From Streptomyces halstedii (GTDB lineage: Bacteria > Actinomycetota > Actinomycetes > Streptomycetales > Streptomycetaceae), in NCBI GenBank assembly GCA_000720535.1, contig JOAZ01000010.1, positions 62,001-126,000 of the forward strand: DNA of 64,000 nucleotides, in the 5' to 3' direction. The notes beneath the pieces are model-generated. The model saw only the letters and a program-made list of their open reading frames with translations. It had not been told where the DNA came from and made no database searches. A program made the position numbers and the translations under genes. Below, piece by piece: positions 27,823-36,859 of this stretch; within the stretch, counting starts at the first letter, position 1, and each line of letters starts with the position of its first letter.

Positions 27823-30800
27823 CGATCGACCCGCGCCTGCTCAGGTACGCCCGCGCCACCCGCTTCTTCCTGGCGGCCGTGGTGGGGCTCGGGCTGGCCG
27901 GTGCCGCCCTGGTGATCGCTCAGGCCATGCTGGTCGCCGAGGTGGTGGTGGGCGGATTCGAGGACAGCCTCACCGTTCACGGACTCCGCACACCCCTCCT
28001 CCTGCTCATCGGGGTCGCGCTGGGCCGGGCCCTCGTCGCCTGGCTGACCGAACGTGCCGCGTACCGGGCGAGTGCGGCGGTCAAGTCCGAGCTGCGCGGC
28101 CGGCTCATGGAGCGTGCCGCGGACCTCGGGCCGGGCTGGCTGGGGGAACAGCGCACCGGCTCCCTGGTGGCGCTGGCCACCCGGGGGGTGGACGCGCTCG
28201 ACGACTACTTCTCGCGCTATCTGCCGCAGCTCGGGCTGGCCGTCGTCGTGCCGGTGGCGGTGCTGGCCAGGATCGTCACCGAGGACTGGGTCTCCGCCGC
28301 GATCATCGTGGTCACCCTGCCGCTGATCCCGCTCTTCATGGCACTGATCGGCTGGGCCACCCAGTCCCGGATGGACCGCCAGTGGCACCTGCTGTCGAGG
28401 CTCTCCGGCCACTTCCTCGACGTGGTCGCCGGGCTGCCGACGCTGAAGGTCTTCGGGCGCGCCAAGGCGCAGGCCGAATCGATCCGCGCCATCACCTCGC
28501 AGTACCGCCGGGCCACCCTGCGGACACTGCGCGTGGCCTTCCTCTCCTCGTTCGCCCTGGAGTTGCTGGCGACGCTCTCGGTGGCGCTGGTCGCCGTCAC
28601 GATCGGGATGCGGCTCGTCCACGGTGAACTCGACCTCTACACCGGGCTGGTCATCCTCATCCTCGCGCCCGAGGCGTATCTGCCGATCCGGCAGGTAGGG
28701 GCCCAGTACCACGCGGCGGCGGAGGGGCTCTCGGCCGCCGAGGAGATCTTCTCGGTCCTGGAGACCGAGCGTCCGACGGCCGGGACCTCGGCCGTCCCCG
28801 CGTCGCCGCGCATCGAGCTGGAGGGAGTGACCGTCCGGCACCCGGGACGCACCGCGCCTTCGCTGGACGCGGCCCACTTGGTGGTGGAACCGGGGGAGAC
28901 CGTCGCCCTGGTCGGCCCGAGCGGGGTCGGCAAGTCCACGCTCCTCGACGTGGTACTCGGCTTCACCCGTCCCGACGAGGGGCGGATACGCGTCGGTGGG
29001 ACGGACCTGTCCGCCCTGTCACCGGAGCGCTGGCGCGAGCAGATCGCCTGGGTACCCCAGCGCCCCCATCTCTTCGCCGGGACGATCGCGGACAACGTAC
29101 GGCTGGCGCGCCCCGAGGCCGACGACCAGGCGGTGGAGTCGGCACTGCGGGAGGCGGGGGCGTACGACTTCGTGGCCGCTCTGCCGGACGGGACACGTAC
29201 CCCGCTGGGAGAGGACGGAGCGGGGCTCTCCGCGGGGCAGCGGCAACGGCTCGCGCTGGCACGGGCGTTCCTGGCCGACCGGCCTCTGCTGCTGCTCGAC
29301 GAGCCGACGGCGAGCCTGGACGGTGAGACGGAGGCGGGGATCGTCGACGCGGTGCGGCGGCTGGCCGAAGGGCGCACCGTGCTGCTGGTGGTCCACCGCC
29401 CCGCACTGCTCGCGGTCGCGGACCGGGTCGTGGCGCTGGAGCCGCGCGAGGACGGACAGCCGGACACCGGGGACACGGCCCCGCGGCCGGGCCGGGAGCC
29501 CGGTGGGCGGGACGGATCGGTGGTGGCCGTGCCTCCGGCTCCGGAAGAGCGGGGGACACGGCGGGCCGCTCTCCCCGGCAGCGGCCGGGTGTTCGCGCGG
29601 ATCAGGGAGACCGCCCGTGCCGAGCGCGGGAAGCTGTCCCTGGCCCTCCTGCTGGGCAGCCTCGCCGTGGGTTCGTCCGTCGGTCTGATGGCGGTCTCCG
29701 GCTGGCTGATCTCCCGCGCCTCGGAGCAGCCTCCGGTGCTGTACCTCATGGTGGCGGTCACCGCGACGAGGGCCTTCGGCCTGGGCCGGGCGGTCTTCCG
29801 GTACGCGGAGCGGCTGGTCTCGCACGACGCGGTGCTCCGGACGCTCGCCGAGCTGAGGGTCGCGGTGTACCGCGGGCTGGAGCGGGTGGCGCCCGCGGGT
29901 CTCCGTACGGCCCGGCGGGGCGACCTGCTCACCCGGCTCGTCTCCGATGTGGACGCCCTCCAGGACTACTGGCTGCGGTGGCTGCTGCCCGCCGGAACGG
30001 CACTCCTCGTCGGCGTGGGAGCCGTGGGCTTCACCGGCTGGCTGCTCCCCGAGGCCGGGGCCGTGCTGGCGGCCGGGCTGCTCCTCGCAGGTGTGGGCGT
30101 GCCGCTGGTGAGCGGTGCCGCGGCCCGGCACGCGGAACGCAGGCTGGCGCCCGCGCGGTCGCTGCTGGCGGTCCGGGTCGCCGATCTGCTCGGCGGCACG
30201 GCCGAGCTGACGGTCGCCGGCGCGCTGCCCCGGCGCAAGCGGGAGGTGCGGGCGGCCGACGCGGACCTCACCGCGATCGCCTCGCGCGCGGCGACGGCGA
30301 CCGCGGTCGGCGCGGGGCTGTCCGCACTGCTCTGCGGGCTCACCGTCGTCGCGGCCGCGCTGGTCGCCCTTCCGGCGGTGCGTGACGGACGCCTGGCCGG
30401 TGTGGCCCTCGCCGTCGTCGTCCTCACCCCGCTCGCGGCCTTCGAGGCGGTGAACGGGCTGCCGCTCGCCGTGCAGTTCCGCCGCAGGATCGGGCGGAGC
30501 GCGGAACGGGTCTACGAAGTGCTCGACGCCCCGCTGCCCGTACGGGAACCCGCCGACCCGGCCGAGCCCCCCGCCTCTCCCTTCCCGCTCGTCCTGCGCG
30601 ACCTCTCCGCCCGCTACGGCGGAGCGGACCGCGACGCCCTGGACTCCGTCGGCCTGACGCTCGTCCCGGGGCGGCGCGTGGCGGTGGTGGGGCCGTCCGG
30701 ATCGGGGAAGACCACCCTCGCCCAGGTGCTGCTCCGCTTCCTGGACGCCAGGGAGGGCTCGTACAGCCTGGGCGGTGTGGAGGCGTCCGCACTGGACGGG

Positions 30801-31334
30801 GACACGGTCCGGACGTTCGTCGGGCTGTGCGCCCAGGACGCGCACGTCTTCGACAGCTCCATCCGGGAGAACCTGCGGCTCGCCCGGACCGGCGCCACGG
30901 ACGACGAGCTGTGCGACGCCCTCGCCCGCGCCCGGCTGCTGGACTGGGTCCGGTCGCTGCCGGACGGCATCGACACCCTGGTGGGTGAACACGGTGCCCG
31001 GCTCTCGGGCGGCCAGCGGCAGCGGCTGGCGCTGGCGCGGGCCCTCCTGGCCGACTTCCCCGTACTGGTCCTGGACGAGCCGGCGGAACACCTCGACCTG
31101 GCGACGGCGGACGCGCTGACGGCGGATCTGCTGGACGCCACCCGGGGGCGGACGACTCTGCTGATCACCCATCGGCTGGCGGGTCTGGACGCCGTCGACG
31201 AGGTCCTGGTGCTCGACGAGGGCCGGATCGCGCAGCGCGGGGCGTACGAGGAACTGGCCGTGGCGGACGGGCCGCTGCGCGGGATGCTGGAACGCGAGCG
31301 GACGGGCACGCCGGCCGGGGCCGTCGCCGTGTAG
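27816..31334 (+). CDS. cydCD: Fused CydD-CydC ABC exporter for cytochrome bd assembly
   Basis: 1172 aa. Two full half-transporters are joined in one chain: CydD (residues 1-~570) with membrane domain, Walker A GPSGVGKST (about 368), LSAGQRQRLA (about 471) and LLLDEPTAS (about 490); and CydC (~590-1172) with Walker A GPSGSGKTT (about 959), LSGGQRQRLALA (about 1062) and VLDEPAEHLD. In E. coli these are separate genes exporting glutathione/cysteine needed for bd oxidase assembly; the fusion is usual in actinomycetes. Start is GTG 27816 inside parS, 49 bp after cydB, with GGGGAG at 27801-27806. Confidence 0.95.
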   Translation: MKPIDPRLLRYARATRFFLAAVVGLGLAGAALVIAQAMLVAEVVVGGFEDSLTVHGLRTPLLLLIGVALGRALVAWLTERAAYRASAAVKSELRGRLMERAADLGPGWLGEQRTGSLVALATRGVDALDDYFSRYLPQLGLAVVVPVAVLARIVTEDWVSAAIIVVTLPLIPLFMALIGWATQSRMDRQWHLLSRLSGHFLDVVAGLPTLKVFGRAKAQAESIRAITSQYRRATLRTLRVAFLSSFALELLATLSVALVAVTIGMRLVHGELDLYTGLVILILAPEAYLPIRQVGAQYHAAAEGLSAAEEIFSVLETERPTAGTSAVPASPRIELEGVTVRHPGRTAPSLDAAHLVVEPGETVALVGPSGVGKSTLLDVVLGFTRPDEGRIRVGGTDLSALSPERWREQIAWVPQRPHLFAGTIADNVRLARPEADDQAVESALREAGAYDFVAALPDGTRTPLGEDGAGLSAGQRQRLALARAFLADRPLLLLDEPTASLDGETEAGIVDAVRRLAEGRTVLLVVHRPALLAVADRVVALEPREDGQPDTGDTAPRPGREPGGRDGSVVAVPPAPEERGTRRAALPGSGRVFARIRETARAERGKLSLALLLGSLAVGSSVGLMAVSGWLISRASEQPPVLYLMVAVTATRAFGLGRAVFRYAERLVSHDAVLRTLAELRVAVYRGLERVAPAGLRTARRGDLLTRLVSDVDALQDYWLRWLLPAGTALLVGVGAVGFTGWLLPEAGAVLAAGLLLAGVGVPLVSGAAARHAERRLAPARSLLAVRVADLLGGTAELTVAGALPRRKREVRAADADLTAIASRAATATAVGAGLSALLCGLTVVAAALVALPAVRDGRLAGVALAVVVLTPLAAFEAVNGLPLAVQFRRRIGRSAERVYEVLDAPLPVREPADPAEPPASPFPLVLRDLSARYGGADRDALDSVGLTLVPGRRVAVVGPSGSGKTTLAQVLLRFLDAREGSYSLGGVEASALDGDTVRTFVGLCAQDAHVFDSSIRENLRLARTGATDDELCDALARARLLDWVRSLPDGIDTLVGEHGARLSGGQRQRLALARALLADFPVLVLDEPAEHLDLATADALTADLLDATRGRTTLLITHRLAGLDAVDEVLVLDEGRIAQRGAYEELAVADGPLRGMLERERTGTPAGAVAV

Positions 31335-31395
31335 GGCGGTCGCCGGGCCCTCCGGGCGAAACGCGGTACCGGGTGCGCGTGATTAGGCTCGACGC

Positions 31396-33105
31396 ATGGC
31401 CGAGCAGGAGCCGAAGGACCCGGACGACGCCGCGACGCGGTCCACCGGAAGTCTGCGAGGGCTCTCCGACGAGCTCACCGCCCGCGTCCCGGAGCTGCTG
31501 GAGGCCACCACCCGGTCCGTGGGGACCGGACTGGAGCTGCGTTCCACCCTCGACCGGGTCTGCGGGACCGCCGCCGAACTCACCCACGCCCGGTACGCGG
31601 CCGTCGGCGTCCTGGACGAGTCGGGGGAGGGGCTCTCCGACTTCGTCACCCACGGGGTGCCCGAGGAGGTCGCCCACGCCGTCGGACGCCGGCCCGACGG
31701 CCGCACCGGTCTGCTGGGCGCGCTCATCCGCGAGCCGGGCCCCGTCAACCTGGCCGATCTGACGGCCGATCCGAGGTTCGCCGGCTTCCCGGCCGCCCAC
31801 CCGCTGATGCGGACGTTCCTCGGGGTGCCGGTCCATGTCCAGGGCGAGCTGTTCGGCAACCTCTACGTGGCGGAGAAGGACGGCGAAGAGCCCTTCGACG
31901 AGACCGACCTGCATCTGTTGCAGGTGCTCGCCACGGAGGCCGGGATCGCCGTCGCCCACGCGCGGGCGTACGAGGCGGCCCGGCAGCGCGAACGGTGGAT
32001 CGACGGGTCCGTGGCCGTCACCACGGCCCTGCTGTCCGGTGGGGACGCGGACGAGGCGCTGACCGTCGTCGCGGAACAGGCCCGCCGCCTCGCCGACTCC
32101 GCCGCGGCCGTCGTGCTGCTCCCGGCCGAGCAGGGCGGTCTGGAGGTCGTGGCCGTCGCGGACGGCGACCGGGGCGCGGCGCTGGGCAGGATCGTCCCGC
32201 ACCGGAGCCCGGTGGTGGCCGCGCTGCTCAGGGGCGAGGCGGTCTTCATGGACGACGCGACGACCGACAGCCGTACGATCACGCGGCTCGCCGACGGCTT
32301 CGGGCCGCACATGCTGCTGCCGCTGAGCATCGGCGGACGGGTGCTCGGCGCGCTCGCCATCCCCCGGGCGAGGGGAAGCCGTCCGTACAGCGAGGCGGAA
32401 CGACTGCTGGCCACCCAGTTCGCGGCGCAGGCCGCACTCGCGCTGATGATGGCGGAGGCGCAGCGCGACCGGGAGCGCCTCGCCGTCTACGAGGACCGGG
32501 ACCGGATCGCGCGTGACCTGCACGACCTGGTCATCCAGCGCCTCTTCACCACCGGGATGATGCTGGAACAGGCTCAGCAGCGGTCGGCGGTCCCGGAGGT
32601 GCGGGCGGGTGTCGGGCGCGCCGTCGACGAACTGGACGTGACCATCCAGGAGATCCGCACGGCGGTCTTCGCCCTCCAGCAGGAACACGCCGAGACGCCG
32701 GGCGGGCTGCGGGCCCGGGTGCTGCGGGAGATCGGCATGGCCGCGGTCCCCCTCGGCTTCAGACCGTCGCACCGTTTCCTGGGGCCGGTCGACTCGCTCG
32801 TGGGGGAACTCGCGGGCAAGAACCTGATCGCCGCGCTGCGCGAGGCCCTGTCCAACGCCTTCCGGCACGCGGGGGCCTCGCGGGTCGACGTGAGTGTCGA
32901 CGCCACCGCCACCCTGCCGGACGGGCGGGAGGCCGTACGGCTGTCGGTCGCCGACGACGGGGTGGGCATCCCGGAGGGCGGGCGGCGCAGCGGACTGCGC
33001 AATCTCGCCCGCCGCGCGGAGTCGCTGGGCGGGGCGAGCTGGTTCGGCCCGGGTACGGGGAAGGACGGCGGGGGGACGACGGTGTACTGGCAGGTCCCGC
33101 TCTGA
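31396..33105 (+). CDS. Soluble GAF-GAF sensor histidine kinase (DevS-like)
   Basis: 569 aa from ATG 31396, 62 bp after cydDC. Two GAF domains (about residues 50-195 and 215-350) precede a HisKA_3 dimerisation domain, RDRIARDLHDLVIQRLF, with the phospho-His in LHD (about 375), and an HATPase domain with N-box REALSNAFRHAG and G-box DDGVGIPE. This layout is that of DevS/DosT hypoxia and redox sensors; there are no membrane helices. No response regulator is adjacent. Position behind cyd suggests a redox/oxygen role (inference). No Shine-Dalgarno; TAGGCT at 31384-31389 may be a -10 for leaderless mRNA. Confidence 0.9.
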   Translation: MAEQEPKDPDDAATRSTGSLRGLSDELTARVPELLEATTRSVGTGLELRSTLDRVCGTAAELTHARYAAVGVLDESGEGLSDFVTHGVPEEVAHAVGRRPDGRTGLLGALIREPGPVNLADLTADPRFAGFPAAHPLMRTFLGVPVHVQGELFGNLYVAEKDGEEPFDETDLHLLQVLATEAGIAVAHARAYEAARQRERWIDGSVAVTTALLSGGDADEALTVVAEQARRLADSAAAVVLLPAEQGGLEVVAVADGDRGAALGRIVPHRSPVVAALLRGEAVFMDDATTDSRTITRLADGFGPHMLLPLSIGGRVLGALAIPRARGSRPYSEAERLLATQFAAQAALALMMAEAQRDRERLAVYEDRDRIARDLHDLVIQRLFTTGMMLEQAQQRSAVPEVRAGVGRAVDELDVTIQEIRTAVFALQQEHAETPGGLRARVLREIGMAAVPLGFRPSHRFLGPVDSLVGELAGKNLIAALREALSNAFRHAGASRVDVSVDATATLPDGREAVRLSVADDGVGIPEGGRRSGLRNLARRAESLGGASWFGPGTGKDGGGTTVYWQVPL

Positions 33106-33133
33106 CGCCTGGGCGTGCGGGAGGTTCGGCCCT

Positions 33134-33295
33134 GGGGCCTCGGCGCGCGGCGGAACCCGTCCCGGGTCCTCGGCGTGCGTTGCCCGGCGCGTGGCCGGAT
33201 CCGCGCCGGGTCCTCGGCGCGCGGCGGTCCGGCTCCGGGTCCTCGGCGCGCGGTGGTTCGGCTCCGGGTCCTTCGCGCTCGGCGGGACCCGCCCC
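33134..33295. repeat. 30-bp GC-rich imperfect tandem repeat
   Basis: Copies of a unit starting GGGTCCTCGGCGCGCGG begin at about 33134, 33164, 33208, 33238 and 33268; the spacing is 30 bp except one 44-bp step. It lies in the convergent gap between the kinase and the HAD gene. No gene is apparent in it. Function unknown; it is probably a minisatellite-like expansion. Confidence 0.7.
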
Positions 33296-33315
33296 GACGC
33301 CGGTCGAGCCCGGTG

Positions 33316-34149
33316 TCAGCGCCCCGCGAGGATTCGCTCGATGACGATCGCGACGCCGTCCTCGTTGTTGGTGAGGGTGACCCCGGTCGCGGCCGCCAGC
33401 GCGGCCGGATGGGCGTTGCCCATCGCGAACGAGGCGCCCGCCCAGCTGAGCATCTCCACGTCGTTCGGCATGTCGCCGAAGGCGACCACCTCGGCCGGGG
33501 CGATGCCGCGCTCGGCACAGCAGGCGGCGAGCGTCCCCGCCTTGGAGACTCCGAGCCCGCTGATCTCCAGCAGCGCGGTGGGGCTGGAACGGGTGAACGA
33601 GGCGATCTCGCCCGCCGCCTCACGCGCCAGCGTCAGAAACCCGTCCGGGGTCATCTCCGGGTGGTGGGCGAGCACCTTCAGGACCGGGGCGCCGGAACCC
33701 GGCTCCTCCTCCTGGAGCAGCTTCTCGGCAACGGCCACGGTGGCACCCGGGTCCAGGTGGAACGGCGGGTAGGCGGGCTCGTAGTGGATGCCCGTGGTCA
33801 GTTCGACGGCGAACGACGTGCCCGGAGCGGCGTCCCGCAGGATCCGGACGACGTCCAGGGCCGCGCCCCGCTCCAGCGGACGGACCTCGACCAGCCGGCC
33901 GTCCGCGTGGAGGTCGGCGACGGCCGCGCCGTTCGCACAGATCGCCATGCCGTGGCCGTGCACGTGGGAGCTGACGACATCCATCCAGCGGGCCGGCCGC
34001 CCGGTGACGAAGAAGACCTCGATCCCCGCCTTCTCGGCTGCCGCGAGGGCCGCGATCGTGCGGTCCGACAGGGTCTTGTCGTCCCGCAGCAGAGTGCCGT
34101 CCAGGTCGGTGGCGATCAGCCGGGTGAGGGCGGGCAGAGGGGGGTCCAT
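33316..34149 (-). CDS. HAD superfamily phosphatase, Cof type
   Basis: 277 aa from ATG 34149, which has GGGGTGA 8 bases upstream. Motif I is [12 protein letters not shown] (nucleophile Asp and general acid Asp), motif II is FVTGR, and the C-terminal [12 protein letters not shown] is motif IV. The cap between (about residues 90-190) is the C2B Cof type. These enzymes dephosphorylate sugar phosphates or flavin precursors; substrate not predictable. A second gene of the same type lies at 43487 (272 aa). Confidence 0.93.
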   Translation of the reverse strand: MDPPLPALTRLIATDLDGTLLRDDKTLSDRTIAALAAAEKAGIEVFFVTGRPARWMDVVSSHVHGHGMAICANGAAVADLHADGRLVEVRPLERGAALDVVRILRDAAPGTSFAVELTTGIHYEPAYPPFHLDPGATVAVAEKLLQEEEPGSGAPVLKVLAHHPEMTPDGFLTLAREAAGEIASFTRSSPTALLEISGLGVSKAGTLAACCAERGIAPAEVVAFGDMPNDVEMLSWAGASFAMGNAHPAALAAATGVTLTNNEDGVAIVIERILAGR

Positions 34150-34303
34150 CGCTGAGGTCACCCCGCCATTCTCCCGTACCGGGTCGCACGGTCGTGCAGA
34201 GGGGCGCCCATCTGAGACCGCGAGCCGCTGAGCTGCGGTACGTGTCAATGGCATATGCCAAGGGCCGAGGGGGCTGCTTCGGGGTGCGATCAGGGCCGGA
34301 GGG

Positions 34304-35200
34304 TCAGCCGAGCTGGGACAGGCCTTCGGTGGCGATCCGTTCGAATATGGCCTCGTCCGCCGCGAAATCGGAGTCCTGGACCGGCCAGTGCAGGACGATC
34401 TCGGTGAATCCGAGCGCGAAGTGAGTACCGGCGAAATCCACGAACGCGTCGAACGACGTCAGCGGGCGGTCCGGTGTGAAACCGGTCAGAAGGATCTTGT
34501 CCAGCTCCCGGGTGTCCCGGCCGACCGCCTCCCCGGCCTCGCCCAGCCGTTCGATCTGCCCCCGCAGGGCCGCCACGGACTGCTCAGGAGTCCCGGCCTC
34601 GAACAGCTTGGGGTCCCCGGTGGTCACCCACGCCTGCCCGTATCGGGCGGCCAGCTTCAGCCCGCGCGGCCCGGTCGCGGCGACCGCGAACGGCAGCCGG
34701 GGGCGCTGGACGCATCCGGGGATGTTCCGGGCCTCGTTCGCCGTGTACAAGGGCCCCTCCTGCGTCACGGACGGCTCCCGGAGCAGCCGGTCCAGGAGGG
34801 GTACGAACGCGTCGAAGTGGTCGGCGCGCTCCCGTGGGGTCCAGGGCTCCTCGCCGCTCCCGCGCAGGGTCGTGGCGTCGAAGCCGTTCCCTCCGGCACC
34901 GATGCCGAGAGTGACGCGCCCGTCGGAGATGTCGTCGAGGGAGATGAGTTCCTTCGCGAGCGTCACCGGGTGCCGGAAGTTGGGCGAGGTGACGAGGGTA
35001 CCGATGCGGATTCTGTCCGTAGCCGCGGCTGCTGCGGTGAGAGTCGGCACAGCGCCGAACCACGGCTGATCTCGAAAACTCCGCCAGGACAGGTGGTCGT
35101 AGGTGTACGCGGCGTGGAAGCCGAGTTCCTCGGCCCGGCGCCAGACCTTCCGGCCTTCGGTCCAGCGGTGGATGGGCAGGATGACAGTGCTCAGACGCAT
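34304..35200 (-). CDS. Luciferase-like (LLM) F420-dependent oxidoreductase
   Basis: 298 aa from ATG 35200. The TIM-barrel LLM family is shown by RRAEELGFHAAYTYDHL, RIRIGTLVTSPNFRHP, LAKELISLDDISDGRVTLGIGAGGNGFD and the C-terminal FADFVDFAGTHFALGFTEIVLHWP. F420 rather than FMN is likely in actinomycetes but is inference. No neighbour points to a pathway. Confidence 0.9.
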   Translation of the reverse strand: MRLSTVILPIHRWTEGRKVWRRAEELGFHAAYTYDHLSWRSFRDQPWFGAVPTLTAAAAATDRIRIGTLVTSPNFRHPVTLAKELISLDDISDGRVTLGIGAGGNGFDATTLRGSGEEPWTPRERADHFDAFVPLLDRLLREPSVTQEGPLYTANEARNIPGCVQRPRLPFAVAATGPRGLKLAARYGQAWVTTGDPKLFEAGTPEQSVAALRGQIERLGEAGEAVGRDTRELDKILLTGFTPDRPLTSFDAFVDFAGTHFALGFTEIVLHWPVQDSDFAADEAIFERIATEGLSQLG

Positions 35201-35642
35201 GCCGTGACCTTAATCCGTGTGGGCGGGCGCATTCCCCTGGGGCGGTCAGCCGAGCCGACGGACCGTCGCGCATGAGGTCGCGTACGACCTTGACCTGTGG
35301 CGGTGACGCCGCTTCGGGGGTTGTGGCGGACAGCGCCTTCCGGAACCCCCGGCGGAGTATTCCGCCGAGGGATCACCGCGGGGAGCGCGTGCCACCCGCA
35401 CGGGAGCACGGATGCGTGCCCTGCGCCTCCCCGGCATCGAGCCATACGAGGCCGACGTCAGCCGCCTGGAACTGGGCATGACCCACGCGGCCGAGACGAC
35501 GGGCCGCGGCTGTCCGCCGGTCTCATCGCCGCCGCCCGGTTGACAGGGCGGCAGCGACGCCTGTGACCCAGGTCTCAGTGCAGCCGTGCAGCAGATGAGG
35601 TGGTGCTCACGTCGAGGAGAGGTGACAGGAAGGGGAGAGCGC
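35201..35642. other. 442-bp gap upstream of the sigma factor, with a possible gene remnant
   Basis: From ATG 35412 a short frame reads LRLPGIEPYEADVSRLELG and ends at 35543; a different frame then continues RLSAGLIAAARLTGRQRR to TGA about 35567. Together they look like one small gene broken by a frameshift, but similarity cannot be checked here. The promoter of the sigma factor must lie in the last ~100 bases. Confidence 0.3.
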
Positions 35643-36164
35643 ATGGAGACGGACTTCCAGGCTTTCGTCGCCGCGAGGTCGAGCGCGCTGTTCCGGGGCG
35701 CCTTCGTCCTGACGGGAAACCGTGAGGCAGCGGAGGATCTGGTCCAGGAGACCCTGGAGCGGGCCTGCCGCAAATGGCGCACCATCGCAGGGAAGGACGC
35801 TCCGGACCTCTATGTGCGGCGGATCATGGTGAACCTGGCCAACGACCGCTGGCGCGGGTTCCGCCGTCTGGGCATGACCTCCGATCCGGGGAGCGGTGAC
35901 AAAGCCGCCCCGGGAGACGGGTTCGGGCAGGTGGACAACCGGGACCAGTTGGTGCGCGCCCTGCAACAACTGCCCATGCGGATGCGCACGGTCGTGGTGC
36001 TGCGGTACTTCCACGACCTCTCCGACACCGAGATCGCAGCCGACATGGGCATATCGCCCAGCACGGTGCGCTCCCAGCTGGCTCGTGGGATCGAGAAACT
36101 CAGAAGTCAGATCCCCGTGCTCTCCGCCCCTTCGCCACGGCAGCACACGGAAGGAATCCGATGA
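35643..36164 (+). CDS. SigE-type ECF RNA polymerase sigma factor
   Basis: 173 aa from ATG 35643 with AAGGGGAGAG upstream. Region 2 is FQAFVAARSSALFRGAFVLTGNREAAEDLVQETL (the DLVQET core-binding helix) and region 4 is LPMRMRTVVVLRYFHDLSDTEIAADMGISPSTVRSQLARG. This belongs to the actinobacterial SigE-family (ECF41/SigE-like naming in databases), most of which are paired with membrane proteins. Its stop overlaps the next ATG in ATGA, so the two are translationally coupled. Promoters recognised are unknown. Confidence 0.93.
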   Translation: METDFQAFVAARSSALFRGAFVLTGNREAAEDLVQETLERACRKWRTIAGKDAPDLYVRRIMVNLANDRWRGFRRLGMTSDPGSGDKAAPGDGFGQVDNRDQLVRALQQLPMRMRTVVVLRYFHDLSDTEIAADMGISPSTVRSQLARGIEKLRSQIPVLSAPSPRQHTEGIR

Positions 36165-36664
36165 CCTCTTACGGCGACGCATGGCCTTCCGGCTGCACAC
36201 CTTTCGAAGAGGAACTGATGAACGCCATGAACCGATTCGCGAACTCCGCCGAGGCCCCCGACTTCGACGCGTCCCAGATCCTGCGCCGCACCCGGCGCAG
36301 GCGCACCATCGGCGTCGCCGCCGTCGCCACCGCCCTCATCGCGGTGGGCGGGGGCACCGCCCTGGCCACGTCGGTCGCCGGCAGCAGCGGCTCGACCCCG
36401 GCGGCCACCAGCGCGGCCACCAACACCGACGCCACTACCATGCTGTACCTCTTTCCCGATGGCCAGAGCGTCCCGATCGACTTCGCGGGCTGGAGCCTGG
36501 ACGAGGCCACGGCGTACATGCAGAAGACGCAGACGAAGCGCGGCACCGTCACCAAGAAGGCCGTCAAGGGCTGCAAGCCGGGCTCGGTGCTCGGCGTGTC
36601 CCCGCACGCCCCGAAGACCGTCAAGAAGGGCGACACGGTCGACTTCACCGTATGCGCCGGCTGA
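36161..36664 (+). CDS. Single-pass membrane protein with extracellular PASTA domain, probable partner of the sigma factor
   Basis: 167 aa from ATG 36161 (GGAAGGAA upstream). A ~48-residue cytosolic N-terminus ending in RRTRRRR, one membrane helix at 49-70, a Ser/Thr/Ala linker (73-92) and an extracellular domain at ~101-166 read as PASTA: FAGWSLDEATAYMQKTQTK, then LGVSPHAPKTVKKGDTVDF. Cys138 and Cys165 could form a disulfide. PASTA domains bind muropeptides. The position suggests it regulates the coupled sigma factor, but the cytosolic part lacks the HxxxCxxC zinc anti-sigma motif, so this is inference. ATG 36218 is an alternative start. Confidence 0.82.
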   Translation: MTSYGDAWPSGCTPFEEELMNAMNRFANSAEAPDFDASQILRRTRRRRTIGVAAVATALIAVGGGTALATSVAGSSGSTPAATSAATNTDATTMLYLFPDGQSVPIDFAGWSLDEATAYMQKTQTKRGTVTKKAVKGCKPGSVLGVSPHAPKTVKKGDTVDFTVCAG

Positions 36665-36686
36665 CCAGGTCCTGAGCTGATACGGC

Positions 36687-36715
36687 GCCCGCCCCTGCGT
36701 CAATCAGGGGCGGGC
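36687..36715. terminator. Terminator after the sigma/PASTA operon
   Basis: GCCCGCCCCTG pairs perfectly with CAGGGGCGGGC across a 7-base loop (11-bp stem), 22 bases after the stop. It fits an intrinsic terminator and closes the two-gene operon. Confidence 0.8.
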
Positions 36716-36859
36716 TCCCGTCACCACATCACACGGGACCGGACCCCCGCACCGGAATCGGCCGGAGAGGGACGGGCACACCAGCAGCGAAGAACAACCG
36801 TGCCGGCGGTCTCGTGACGACGGACGACCGGGCGCGCACAGGCTCGCTGACCCGGCAGC

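Noticed and set aside
25899-28877. 992-codon open frame antisense to the cyd genes
   Set aside because: It mirrors cydA, cydB and cydDC on the other strand; composition rich in Arg, Gly, Gln, Asp without domain motifs, typical of an antisense shadow.
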